DNA of 64,000 bases, from the NCBI GenBank assembly GCA_036507855.1, contig DATCIJ010000018.1, forward strand, positions 16,528 to 80,527. Direction: 5' to 3'. The translations under genes and the position numbers were made by a program. Source of the stretch: JABWBJ01 sp036507855 (lineage in GTDB: Bacteria > Gemmatimonadota > Gemmatimonadetes > Gemmatimonadales > Gemmatimonadaceae). Positions 25,693 to 34,131 of the stretch are shown one piece after another. The notes under the pieces are model-generated. The model was not told where the DNA came from. It saw only the letters and a program-made list of their open reading frames with translations, and did no database searches. Each line of letters opens with the position of its first letter. The first letter of the stretch is position 1.

Positions 25693-26151
25693 TCAAGGCT
25701 CGAGAATGCGAACCTTCGACACGAAGTACTGTGTCTCGCCAAAGCAAGTCGTGGGGACGCCGATATGCTGCTCGTAATACAGGGCCACTTTCCGTCCCGC
25801 GGCCGACTCGATCACCCCAGCGATGCTGTCGGCCGGCACGCTGAACTGAAACAGTATGGGTGCGCTGCCAGGGATGTTCGACATCTGAAGCTCGCCTTCC
25901 CACGTTTTGCAGAGCCATCCTCTCCTCGACAGTTTCTGAACCCAGCCAACGCGCTCTCCGGTCGAGAAATCGAAGGCCAGCGCAATGGCTGCCCAGACGC
26001 TGAAAGTTGCGACCGGGATCAGGATCAGCATACTGATCGTCATCTTGCCCCAGTGCCGACGAAGGAAACTCCGTCGTGGTTCGACGGGCGCAGCGGGCGG
26101 CTGCTCGGGACGCGGGTCGCCCGGATCCTGAGTCGGTTTCTCATCAGCCAT
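25693..26151 (-). CDS. Single-pass membrane protein of unknown function
   Basis: The 152-residue protein has a proline-rich cytoplasmic N-terminus (about 25 residues), a basic patch (RRSFLRRHWGK), one transmembrane helix (TISMLILIPVATFSVWAAIAL) and an extracytoplasmic domain of about 90 residues. That domain contains RRGWLCKTWEGELQM and the cysteine-bearing end GVPTTCFGETQYFV. Two cysteines could form a disulfide. It resembles small membrane proteins widespread in environmental bacteria, but I cannot name a function. It converges on argH. Confidence 0.7.
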   Translation of the reverse strand: MADEKPTQDPGDPRPEQPPAAPVEPRRSFLRRHWGKMTISMLILIPVATFSVWAAIALAFDFSTGERVGWVQKLSRRGWLCKTWEGELQMSNIPGSAPILFQFSVPADSIAGVIESAAGRKVALYYEQHIGVPTTCFGETQYFVSKVRILEP

Positions 26152-26248
26152 GGGGTGCCTCGCCAGCGGTACGTGATACCCTAGCCGGCAACCGGCCTCG
26201 GGCCGAGCCGCGCGCGGGTAGTTTACAGCACGATATGGAGGCTGCGTA

Positions 26249-27484
26249 GTGTCGCTTCAAGCTCGACGACAGACGGTTGCGGTTCGGGTCGGCGATGTCC
26301 CGGTGGGCTCGGGACATCCGGTCGTCGTGCAATCCATGACCAACACCGACACGGCAGACGCGGCCACCACGTCGGAGCAGGTCATCGCACTCGCCAACGC
26401 CGGCTCCGAACTGGTTCGGGTCACGGTGAACACCGACGCAGCGGCGGCGGCCGTCCACGACATCGTGGCACGCGTGGCGGACGCCGGTGTGCGTGTTCCC
26501 GTGATCGGGGACTTTCACTACAACGGACACCTGCTGCTGGTTCGGCACCCGCGTTGCGCAGCGGCCCTGGCGAAGTACCGCATTAACCCGGGGAACGTCG
26601 GCAGCAAGCGCCGGGACGAGAACTTCCGGACGATCATCGAAGTCGCGAAGGCAAACGACAAACCGGTCCGCATCGGCGTGAACTGGGGATCGCTCGACCA
26701 GGACCTGTTGACCTTGATGATGGACGAGAATGGCGGTCGCGCCGAACCACGCGACGCGCGCGACGTCTACATCGACGCCATGGTGGAAAGCGGTATTCGC
26801 TCGGCGGCACTGGCCGAAGAAAGCGGGCTCGCTCACGACGCCATCATCATTTCGGCGAAAGTGTCGCAGGTCGCGGATCTCGCTGACGTGTACCGCCGAC
26901 TGGCGGCCCGATGCGACTATCCGCTTCACCTCGGACTGACCGAGGCGGGCATGGGGAGCAAGGGAATCATCGCCAGCGCGGCCGGCCTGGCCATCGTGCT
27001 TTCCGAAGGCATCGGCGACACGATTCGCGTGTCGCTCACGCCCCGTCCTGGCGGCGACCGCACCGAGGAGGTGCTTGTCGCTCAGCAGGTACTGCAATCA
27101 CTTGGCCTGCGCCGATTCGCGCCGCAAGTGACGGCGTGTCCGGGATGCGGCCGCACCACCTCGACGTTCTTTCAGCAGATGGCCGAGGACATCCAGGCTT
27201 ACCTGCGGGAGAAGATGCCCGAATGGCGCGACGCGCATCCGGGGGTCGAGGACCTCAGGGTGGCGGTGATGGGTTGCGTGGTGAATGGGCCCGGCGAGTC
27301 CAAGCACGCGCACATCGGCATCTCACTGCCCGGCACCTTCGAGGAACCGAAGGCGCCGGTTTATGTCGACGGCCGGCTCCACGTCACGCTGAAGGGTGAC
27401 CTCATCGTACCGGAGTTCCTGCAACTGCTCGACGAGTACGTTGCCCGGCGCTGGCCAGCGCCTCCCGCCGGCATAGCTCGTTAG
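26249..27484 (+). CDS. ispG: 4-hydroxy-3-methylbut-2-enyl diphosphate synthase IspG
   Basis: The 411-residue enzyme reductively converts MEcPP to HMBPP in the MEP isoprenoid pathway. The TIM-barrel part starts with VAVRVGDVPVGSGHPVVVQS and MTNTDTAD. The [4Fe-4S] ligands are in TACPGCGRT and MGCVVNGPGE, three cysteines as required. A clear GGAGG site precedes the GTG start. The TAG stop at 27482-27484 sits in a CGTTAGGC octamer, which also supplies the stop of the opposing gene. The length is that of the short bacterial form. Confidence 0.96.
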   Translation: MSLQARRQTVAVRVGDVPVGSGHPVVVQSMTNTDTADAATTSEQVIALANAGSELVRVTVNTDAAAAAVHDIVARVADAGVRVPVIGDFHYNGHLLLVRHPRCAAALAKYRINPGNVGSKRRDENFRTIIEVAKANDKPVRIGVNWGSLDQDLLTLMMDENGGRAEPRDARDVYIDAMVESGIRSAALAEESGLAHDAIIISAKVSQVADLADVYRRLAARCDYPLHLGLTEAGMGSKGIIASAAGLAIVLSEGIGDTIRVSLTPRPGGDRTEEVLVAQQVLQSLGLRRFAPQVTACPGCGRTTSTFFQQMAEDIQAYLREKMPEWRDAHPGVEDLRVAVMGCVVNGPGESKHAHIGISLPGTFEEPKAPVYVDGRLHVTLKGDLIVPEFLQLLDEYVARRWPAPPAGIAR

Positions 27485-28107
27485 GCGTGGCGAGGCGCGA
27501 GCCGTTCAGCTGGAATGCCCGCCAGCGCGCTCATGGTCTCGTGCAGCTCGTTGAGGATCGGGGTCCGATTGCCCAGTTCCACCAGGCGGCCGTGGAGGCG
27601 GCGATACCAGTCCAGGGTTCGCTCCCGCCCGCCGGGAACCCGCGCCCAGACCGATTGAACGTCCATGGTGCGGCGCAGGTCGGCGAGGAGCGTCCCGGCG
27701 CCGTGCAGCGCATCCGCGGCGGCGAGCATCTGTCCCTCGGGCGAGGCGTCGCGAAGGCAGCCTAACAAGTGGTCGCGACGCTCGTCCGCACTGAGTTCCA
27801 GGCCGTCGTCGTCGGTGCGCCGTTCGGCGGCCATGAGCGCGGTCTCGAGGGCGCGTGAGCCGAACTTCTCGCCAATTCGCTGCTGCAGGACTTCCAGCGG
27901 GAACGCTTCGCGCGCGTAATCCTCCACCACGTCGAGAAGGATGCCGGCGGTGACGGTGTCCTCGTCGCACCCGTACCGGGTGAGGATCACGGCCAGGTTC
28001 GCTGGCTGCGTCGAGTATGGCGGCCTCGTGCCGCGCCGCACCTGCTGGTCGTGATGCTTGGCCGCGAACGCCAGTGCGTGATTGATCCGGTCGGAATATC
28101 CGTTCAT
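27481..28107 (-). CDS. Degenerate HD-domain (SpoT/RelA hydrolase-like) protein
   Basis: The 208-residue protein follows the HD fold of (p)ppGpp hydrolases: ALAFAAKHHDQQVRRGTRPP, AGILLDVVEDYA, and ADALHGAGTLLADLR. Three expected features differ. PYxxHP reads YSTQP, the HD pair reads LD in ILLDVVED, and the LHN loop reads LHGAG. Metal binding needs those histidines, so hydrolysis is doubtful and the protein may only bind nucleotide or be a relic. It lies 48 nt downstream of the GAF-domain gene and is probably co-transcribed. Confidence 0.7.
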   Translation of the reverse strand: MNGYSDRINHALAFAAKHHDQQVRRGTRPPYSTQPANLAVILTRYGCDEDTVTAGILLDVVEDYAREAFPLEVLQQRIGEKFGSRALETALMAAERRTDDDGLELSADERRDHLLGCLRDASPEGQMLAAADALHGAGTLLADLRRTMDVQSVWARVPGGRERTLDWYRRLHGRLVELGNRTPILNELHETMSALAGIPAERLAPRHA

Positions 28108-28155
28108 GACGAAGCGCGACTCCGCGGCGGCATCGGGATGGTGCGCGCGAAGAAA

Positions 28156-28677
28156 CTATTCATGCGCGATGGTGCTCGACACCCCACGCTCCGTTCCCGC
28201 GAAGATGCGAACCAGGCGTTCCAGGCCCAGCGCGTCGTCATGATCGAACGCGGCGACGTGTTCCGAGTCGACGTCGAGCACTGCCGCCAGGTTCCCATTG
28301 GCGTCCACGACCGGAACCACGATCTCCGATCGAGCCCGGGCGTCGCATGCGATGTGCCCCGGAAACAAGTCCACGTCCGGCACGATAACCGTGCGTTTTG
28401 TGGCAGCGGCGGTTCCGCATACGCCGCGGCCGACTTCGATCTCCAGGTAGCCGAGTGTTCCCTGATACGGCCCGACCCGGAGCAGCCGCCCAGGCTCCAC
28501 TACGCGATAGAACCCCACCCAGAGGTGACCAAACCCGTGGAAGAGAAGGCAGCTCAGCGTGGCCATCGTGGCGACCGGGTCCGAAATCCCTTCAAGGACC
28601 AGGCGGAGATGCTGGTCCACGGTCGCGTACGCGTCCTCCTTGGGGAGGTGTCGGACGTCAATCATCGTTTCCCCCAT
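28156..28677 (-). CDS. GAF-domain free methionine-(R)-sulfoxide reductase (fRMsr-like)
   Basis: The 173-residue protein is a single GAF domain with the fRMsr signature: VGRGVCGTAAATKR, VPDVDLFPGHIACDARARSE and VVPVVDANGNL. The cysteines in GVCG and IACD match the conserved pair; the third resolving cysteine usually found near residue 94 of the family is absent. The enzyme reduces free methionine-R-sulfoxide and protects against oxidants. It is the first gene of a two-gene unit with the HD-like gene. Assignment is good from motifs. Confidence 0.85.
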   Translation of the reverse strand: MGETMIDVRHLPKEDAYATVDQHLRLVLEGISDPVATMATLSCLLFHGFGHLWVGFYRVVEPGRLLRVGPYQGTLGYLEIEVGRGVCGTAAATKRTVIVPDVDLFPGHIACDARARSEIVVPVVDANGNLAAVLDVDSEHVAAFDHDDALGLERLVRIFAGTERGVSSTIAHE

Positions 28678-28734
28678 TGTCGTGCTCGAATGGGCCGCGG
28701 TCTTTTCGTCGTTACGGAGGCAACTGAAAGAAGA

Positions 28735-28760
28735 CCGGGGGCGGCTTTCGCCGCCCCCGG
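28735..28760 (-). terminator. Rho-independent terminator of the cupredoxin gene
   Basis: An 11-bp perfect stem (28735-28745 with 28750-28760, CCGGGGGCGGC) and a 4-nt loop, followed on the minus strand by TCTTCTTTC. It lies 27 nt beyond the stop. Confidence 0.85.
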
Positions 28761-28786
28761 AAGTTCTACAAACCGTACTGCCAGAA

Positions 28787-29275
28787 CTACTCGACAGTGA
28801 TCTCGCCCCTCATGTTCAACGCGAGGTGCGGCGTGCAGTGGAAGGGGTATTTGCCAGGCTTGATGTTGCCGAGCGAAAGGACCCACTCCTGATTCGGGGT
28901 CATGAACATCGGCGAATTCCCGTCCATCGACTCCGGCATGTTCGCGAACAGCTGGTCCTTCTGGTCCGCCGGGATGGTGGCGGGATCAAAGGCCACGTTG
29001 TGCGGGCCGCCGCTGATCATGATGAACTTGATGCCGTCGCCCGACTTCACGGTGATGTTCGCCGGCTCGTACCGATAGCCCGTCGCGTCGCCGACCATGT
29101 GGACCTCGTGAATGGTCCCCGTGGGGGCCACGGCTGTCATGGCACCAGTCGGGGCCGGGGTCACCGCCGGCGCAGCCATCGCGGCGGAATCGGTCGCGGC
29201 ATTCTGGCTCTCTCCGCCACCGCACGCACCGAGAAGGACAACGCCTGAGAGAAGGGCGACACCAAACACTCGCAT
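28787..29275 (-). CDS. Cupredoxin (plastocyanin/sulfocyanin-like) lipoprotein
   Basis: From ATG 29275, with GGAGG 10 nt upstream, the product has 162 residues. A lipobox (VVLLGAC) makes it a lipoprotein, then an Ala/Pro/Thr linker leads to a copper-binding domain. Type 1 ligands are the histidine in GGPHNVAFD and the loop CTPHLALNM (Cys-x2-His-x4-Met). Such proteins carry electrons to or from respiratory complexes outside the inner membrane. No oxidase genes are near. The extra insertion around PESMDGNSP is typical of larger cupredoxins. Confidence 0.9.
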   Translation of the reverse strand: MRVFGVALLSGVVLLGACGGGESQNAATDSAAMAAPAVTPAPTGAMTAVAPTGTIHEVHMVGDATGYRYEPANITVKSGDGIKFIMISGGPHNVAFDPATIPADQKDQLFANMPESMDGNSPMFMTPNQEWVLSLGNIKPGKYPFHCTPHLALNMRGEITVE

Positions 29276-29534
29276 TGCTGAAGGCCTCCGAAAGGTCACT
29301 GCCGTCGATCCAGAGCTGGAAAGACCGAGCGGCTGGATCCCCGTCCGGTCAGGGTTGTGAATTTATTCACAAGGCGCCATCGCGCAATCCCGATTGCGCT
29401 TTGGCTCCTGACCCGTCGCAATGTGCCTCGGCTCATCGGTTGACCAGCTTGACGAGGGGCACAGGGCCGTTACCACTGATGAGCCACCTGCAGAAACCTC
29501 GATCGCAGGCGCGACCGCCGAATGAGGCACCGGC

Positions 29535-30332
29535 ATGACTCCCTCCGCTCTGCTTGACGCGGTTCATGAGGTCGCCCGAATCTGCGGCGACGTCGCCTAC
29601 CGCCACTTCCGAACGGACCTGCCGGTCGAGCGGAAGGCCGACGGGTCGGAGGTTACCCGAGCGGATCGCGAAGCCGAAGTTGCCGGGCGAGACTGGATCC
29701 GTCGGCACTTTCCCGGTGATGCGATCGTCGGAGAGGAACTCGGCGCCGAAGGAGATCCTCGCGGGCGACGCTGGTTCATCGACCCCATTGATGGAACCCG
29801 GACTTTTGTCCGCGGCGTGCCGCTTTGGGGTTCGCTGGCCGCGGTTGAGCACGGAGGCACCGTGGTGGCCGGCGCGATCAATTGTCCAGCGACCGGCGAT
29901 CTCGTGGCTGCCGCGCTCGGTGAGGGCTGTTGGCACAACGGTGCTCGTACATCGGTCTCGAGGGTGGGCGAGCTTTCCAGCGCCTCCATTCTCGCGACCG
30001 ACCAGCGCTTTCTGTCAAGACCGTCACGCGCTGCGCGATGGGCCGCCTTGGCCGGTCAGGTCGCCATCGCGCGCTCCTGGGGAGACTGCTATGGCTACGT
30101 GCTCGTCGCGACTGGCCGCGCGGAACTGATGGCCGACAATCGCATGCGTCCCTGGGATGTGGCGGCGCTCATCCCCGTCATCGAGGAAGCGGGAGGCGTG
30201 TTGACGGATTGGCGAGGCCGGCGCGGGATCGGCTCTGATACCATCGCAACCAATCGGATCCTCGCCGCCGAATTCAGAAACCTGTTGGGCGTTCCCGAGT
30301 CGGCCGACCCGGAGCGTGCAGGCGACGCCTAG
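29535..30332 (+). CDS. Inositol-monophosphatase-family phosphatase (histidinol-phosphatase-like)
   Basis: The 265-residue protein has the Mg-binding motifs of the family: GEELGAEG, WFIDPIDGTRTFVRG and MRPWDVAALIPVIEEAGG. Sequence details (GDVAYRHFRTD, ADREAE, RSWGDCYGYVLVATGRAEL) resemble the HisN type of histidinol-phosphate phosphatase more than inositol-1-phosphatase. No his genes are in the window, so the substrate stays open. Its stop TAG overlaps that of the opposing protease gene (CTAG, 30329-30332). Confidence 0.85.
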   Translation: MTPSALLDAVHEVARICGDVAYRHFRTDLPVERKADGSEVTRADREAEVAGRDWIRRHFPGDAIVGEELGAEGDPRGRRWFIDPIDGTRTFVRGVPLWGSLAAVEHGGTVVAGAINCPATGDLVAAALGEGCWHNGARTSVSRVGELSSASILATDQRFLSRPSRAARWAALAGQVAIARSWGDCYGYVLVATGRAELMADNRMRPWDVAALIPVIEEAGGVLTDWRGRRGIGSDTIATNRILAAEFRNLLGVPESADPERAGDA

Positions 30333-31675
30333 AACTTTTCCATGATTCGAATCGGTGCCTGACGAGCGTCACCGATGAATACGAATCTCACGTCACGCAT
30401 GTAGCGAAGCGCCGCGCGCTGGATATCGGCGGGAGTGATGGCGCGGAGCTCGTCCACGAACCGGTCCGCGCGGCGGAAGTCTCCGTAAAACAGTTCCGCG
30501 CGCGCCAGAAAGTCCGCCTGCTGCGCGCCTGACTCGTTGTCCAGGAAATACTGCGTGATGAACTGCAGGATCAGGCGTTCGAGTGCCCGCGGATCGACGG
30601 TTCCTGTTTGAAGATCAAGCAGCTCGCGGCGCATGACGTCCAGGGTCAGGTCCGGCGCGATGGTCGTCACGTACAATCCGCCCGCGGAAACAGCGCGCTC
30701 GATGAAGGGGGCGTCCACCGCGTACGTCAGGTTGCGCTTTGACCGGATCTCGCTGAACAGTTGCCCGGAGAGGATGGCGGTCGCGATGCGCAGGGCGTGA
30801 TAGTCGGGCGAATCGGCGCGCGGTCCCGGATACAGGCCGAGGATGTAGTTGGTCGGGAGATCGCGATTGATCGTCACGGCGCCCGAGCGCGACCTCGGAA
30901 GCGTGTCCGGCAGTGTCCAGCGGTAGGATCCCGCTGGCAGCCGGGCCAGCGTTCCGCGCACCAGACGCTCCACCTCTGTCTTCTGCACGTTCCCAACCAC
31001 GACGAGGAGCATCCTGGACTTCACGACCTGCGTATCCTGGTAACGCTGGAGATCCTGCAGGGTTACCCTGGCGAGCGACGACTCGGTGCCTGACGGCGGG
31101 ATCGCGTAGGGGTGACCATTGAACGCGAACGAGTCGGCGACGAACTCGATGAGCGCGTCCGGAGAGTCCTGTCGCTGGCGCACCCCGGCGATCAACTGAC
31201 GGCGAATGAGCGCAACCTCGGTGGAGTCGAACCGGGGCTCGGTGATGCGACTGGCGAGGATGCTCCACGTCGAGTCCAGCGTGGCACGCGTGGCCCGAAG
31301 CCCGATCGCGGACCAATCCTCACTGACCTGAGTCGTGATGGTCGTGCCCAACTGCGCCATCGATCGACGGAGGCGGTCGCGCGAATAGGAGCGCGTACCG
31401 CGCTCACTGGTCTCGAGCAGCATCAGTTCGATCCCGGCGTTGGCCGCGGTGATCTGCCTGACGCCGCCGAGCAGGTACAGGTTTGCCACCACGATGTCGC
31501 CACTACCGACATGACGCTGGATCACGCGAATACCGTCGACATCGTAGGCAATCGTGCCCGTGTCCGGGCCGGTCGTCGCTGGCCCGCCGCGTCGCGCTTG
31601 CGCCGCCGCCTCCTGGTGAACGAAGGCGATGGCGAGGAGGCCGACGACGAGTCGTGTCACGCTCAGGCAGCTCAC
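30329..31675 (-). CDS. M16 zinc-protease-family protein, inactive-type subunit
   Basis: The 448-residue secreted protein has a signal peptide (LVVGLLAIAFVHQEAAAQ) and the two-lobe M16 fold. It lacks the HxxEH zinc motif in the N-lobe (LLGGVRQITAANAGIELMLL in its place). Later motifs typical for the partner subunit are present: NGHPYAIPP, VVVGNVQKTEVERLV and FSEIRSKRNLTYAV. Pairs of active and inactive M16B subunits form a peptidase chamber. The start overlaps the stop of the active-subunit gene upstream (31672-31675). Confidence 0.88.
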   Translation of the reverse strand: MSCLSVTRLVVGLLAIAFVHQEAAAQARRGGPATTGPDTGTIAYDVDGIRVIQRHVGSGDIVVANLYLLGGVRQITAANAGIELMLLETSERGTRSYSRDRLRRSMAQLGTTITTQVSEDWSAIGLRATRATLDSTWSILASRITEPRFDSTEVALIRRQLIAGVRQRQDSPDALIEFVADSFAFNGHPYAIPPSGTESSLARVTLQDLQRYQDTQVVKSRMLLVVVGNVQKTEVERLVRGTLARLPAGSYRWTLPDTLPRSRSGAVTINRDLPTNYILGLYPGPRADSPDYHALRIATAILSGQLFSEIRSKRNLTYAVDAPFIERAVSAGGLYVTTIAPDLTLDVMRRELLDLQTGTVDPRALERLILQFITQYFLDNESGAQQADFLARAELFYGDFRRADRFVDELRAITPADIQRAALRYMRDVRFVFIGDARQAPIRIMEKF

Positions 31676-33102
31676 GGAATTATCCTCGGCAACACGTCAG
31701 CGTCTCTGAGTCCAAGGTCCGCCTTCACTCCGGGAGGCAGAAGGATCCCCACGACCATCGGCTTGCCCACGATGTACTTGCGGGCGTAGGCACGCACGTC
31801 ATCGAGAGTCTGTGCCGCCATGTTGTCGACGTACCCCATGTAGTACTCGAGCCCGGACACACTCCACCAGAAGCCGATCGTGTGCGCGTGGTCCGACGGT
31901 CTGTCGAAGCCGAAGGCCGTGCTTACCGAGCGTTCCGCCTTCGTCGCGGTGAGTTGGTCGGACGTGATGTACCCGGGATCGGCCAGGCGCTCCACTTCAC
32001 GTTGCAGCGCCGCGATCGCCTCTTTCAGCCGTTCGGGCGTGGTCTGCCCCCCGATGCTGATCGGTCCGACCTGATTGAGCGTGTAGTAGCTCACGTCGAT
32101 CGACTGGAAGAGGCCGGTGTCCACCAGCTTTCGCTGGATTTGTGAGCCTGGCTGGTTCAGTGCGTCCGAGAAGACGTCGGCTGCGTATGTCGCGGCGGGA
32201 TCCTTCCTCACGCTCGGTCCCTGCCACTGCATCATCACGGTGACCGCTCCCACCGGCCGCTCGACGTAAATCGCCGTACTCGCGGTCAGCGGCGGAATCT
32301 GGGGAATGGGCTCCGCGGCAAAGGGATCCTCGCCACGAGGCCAGTCTCCCAGAAAGCGCTCGGCCATCGCGAAGACGGTATCGGGGTTTACGTCGCCAGT
32401 GACGATGAGCGCGGTGTTGTTCGGGACGTAGTACCGGTGCTGGATGTCCGCCAACTGCGACGGGGTGACGCGCTGCAGCACCTCACGCTCTCCGATGATG
32501 TTCTTCCGACTCCACTGTCCCGGATACAGCGCCTTGCCCGACTTCTGCTGCAGCTCGAAGAAGGGACTCGATTCATTGCGATCGTACTCGCCGAGAACCA
32601 CTTGTCGCTCGCGCTCCAGTTCCTGGCTCAGGAACTTCGGGCCGCGAAGTGCCGCCGACATGAGCTTGATTCCACCAGCGAGGCTGTCGGCGGGGAGCGA
32701 CATATAGTAGTTGACGCGCTCTTCCTGCGTCGTGCCGTTGAACGATGCGCCCAGTTCCGACGACCGTTGAATGAACGCGTCCGGCTCGGGGAGCTGCGCG
32801 TTCGCCTTGAAGAACATGTGCTCGTACATGTGCGCCAGCCCTTCCGAGCCTGGTCGCTGGGTGAACGAGCCGTTGCGCACGTTGATTTCGATGGTCGCCA
32901 ACGGGACACCGTGATTCTCGGCCACGATGACCTCGAGGCCATTTGTGAGAACGCGGTGTCTGATGAACTTCTCGAGCTCGGTGCGCTGGGCGCCAAGTCG
33001 ATGTGCTGGCAGCAGGGCGATGACCGCCGATCCCGCAAGGGCTACGGCGATCCTCGTCCAACGAGACTTGTGAGGTCGATATGCGCGTTCACGAATCGTC
33101 AC
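31672..33102 (-). CDS. M16 zinc metalloprotease, active subunit
   Basis: A GTG start at 33102 gives 476 residues with a signal peptide (IAVALAGSAVIALLPAHRLG). The zinc motif HxxEH is HMYEH in EGLAHMYEHMFF, with a distal glutamate expected about 75 residues on. The C-lobe has TKAERSVSTAFGFDRPSDHA and DVRAYARKYI. It probably acts with the inactive partner encoded immediately downstream, in the periplasm, degrading peptides. Longer readings would run into the divergent murB gene. The gap to murB is 41 bp. Confidence 0.9.
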   Translation of the reverse strand: MTIRERAYRPHKSRWTRIAVALAGSAVIALLPAHRLGAQRTELEKFIRHRVLTNGLEVIVAENHGVPLATIEINVRNGSFTQRPGSEGLAHMYEHMFFKANAQLPEPDAFIQRSSELGASFNGTTQEERVNYYMSLPADSLAGGIKLMSAALRGPKFLSQELERERQVVLGEYDRNESSPFFELQQKSGKALYPGQWSRKNIIGEREVLQRVTPSQLADIQHRYYVPNNTALIVTGDVNPDTVFAMAERFLGDWPRGEDPFAAEPIPQIPPLTASTAIYVERPVGAVTVMMQWQGPSVRKDPAATYAADVFSDALNQPGSQIQRKLVDTGLFQSIDVSYYTLNQVGPISIGGQTTPERLKEAIAALQREVERLADPGYITSDQLTATKAERSVSTAFGFDRPSDHAHTIGFWWSVSGLEYYMGYVDNMAAQTLDDVRAYARKYIVGKPMVVGILLPPGVKADLGLRDADVLPRIIP

Positions 33103-33143
33103 GCTGGCGGTATCCGGGGTTCTCTGGTTTTCTTTGTGCGCCG

Positions 33144-34097
33144 ATGGCAGAACATCGCGACATACTGGCCCGGTTCGGGGCACTGGCCGCGCGGCGCCTC
33201 GAGGCCTCGCGACTCCGGCGTGACGTCCCGCTGGCTCCGTACACCACGTTCCGGATCGGTGGTCCGGCAGATCTCCTGTACGATGCCACGACGGCAGATG
33301 ATCTCGCAAACGCCGTCGAGACCAGCCGCGAGGCCGGCCTGCCCCACTTCGTACTTGGACTCGGGGCAAATATCCTGGTTGGCGACCGTGGTTTTCGTGG
33401 CGTCGTGATCCGGAATACCGCCCGCGAGTTCCGATTCGACGGCACCCGCCTGTGGGCCGAGAGCGGCGCCATCATGCAGGATCTCATTCTGGCTGCTGTT
33501 CGCCGCGGCCTGTCCGGCCTGGAGCACTACATCGGAATTCCGAGCACGGTGGGCGGCGCCGTATGGCAGAATCTCCATTTCCTGTCGCCGGCGCCGGAGC
33601 GGGAACGCACGATGTTCATCGCGGAGGTGTTCGATTCATGCGAGCTCCTGGCCGAGGAAGGCGGGCGTCGTGTTGCCGGTCGCGACGAAATGGCGTTCGG
33701 CTATGATACGAGCGTCCTGCACCACCGTCGTGACGTGGCGCTGACATGCACGTTCGCGCTCGCGCCCGGAGGTGCGGATCGGATGAACCGCATTCTCCAG
33801 GAGAATCTGGCCTGGCGCGGCGCGCGACATCCGTGGCTCGACATTCATCCCAGCGCCGGGTCGATCTTCAAGAAGATCGAGGGCGTCGGGGCCGGCCGGC
33901 TCATTGACCAGTGCGGGTTGAAAGGTCACCGGGTCGGCAATGCCCAGGTCTCCTGGCTCCACGCCAACATCATCATCAATCTCGGTTCGGCTACCGCCGC
34001 CGACATCAGACAACTCATCGCCGAGATCCAGCAGCGCGTCGCCGGGCAGTTTGGCCAGCACCTCCAGCCCGAAATCGGCTTTGTCGGCGAGTTCTGA
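33144..34097 (+). CDS. murB: UDP-N-acetylmuramate dehydrogenase MurB
   Basis: The 317-residue FAD enzyme makes UDP-MurNAc for peptidoglycan. The FAD-binding part shows LAPYTTFRIGGPADLL, LGLGANILVGDRGFRG and IGIPSTVGGAVWQN. The MurB C-terminal domain shows SAGSIFKKIEG, GRLIDQCGLKGHRVGNAQVS and the end QPEIGFVGEF with the glutamate. The segment after GGAVWQN (LHFLSPAPERERTMF) differs from the usual NAGAYG, which marks a divergent branch. ATG 33144 puts the family core at the expected distance. Confidence 0.92.
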   Translation: MAEHRDILARFGALAARRLEASRLRRDVPLAPYTTFRIGGPADLLYDATTADDLANAVETSREAGLPHFVLGLGANILVGDRGFRGVVIRNTAREFRFDGTRLWAESGAIMQDLILAAVRRGLSGLEHYIGIPSTVGGAVWQNLHFLSPAPERERTMFIAEVFDSCELLAEEGGRRVAGRDEMAFGYDTSVLHHRRDVALTCTFALAPGGADRMNRILQENLAWRGARHPWLDIHPSAGSIFKKIEGVGAGRLIDQCGLKGHRVGNAQVSWLHANIIINLGSATAADIRQLIAEIQQRVAGQFGQHLQPEIGFVGEF

Positions 34098-34131
34098 TCG
34101 CGTCAACGGAGACGCCGCGCCGCGGTCACGC

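Noticed and set aside
30329..31675. Broken M16 protease because the zinc motif is missing
   Set aside because: Paired M16B systems regularly have one inactive subunit; the frame is complete.
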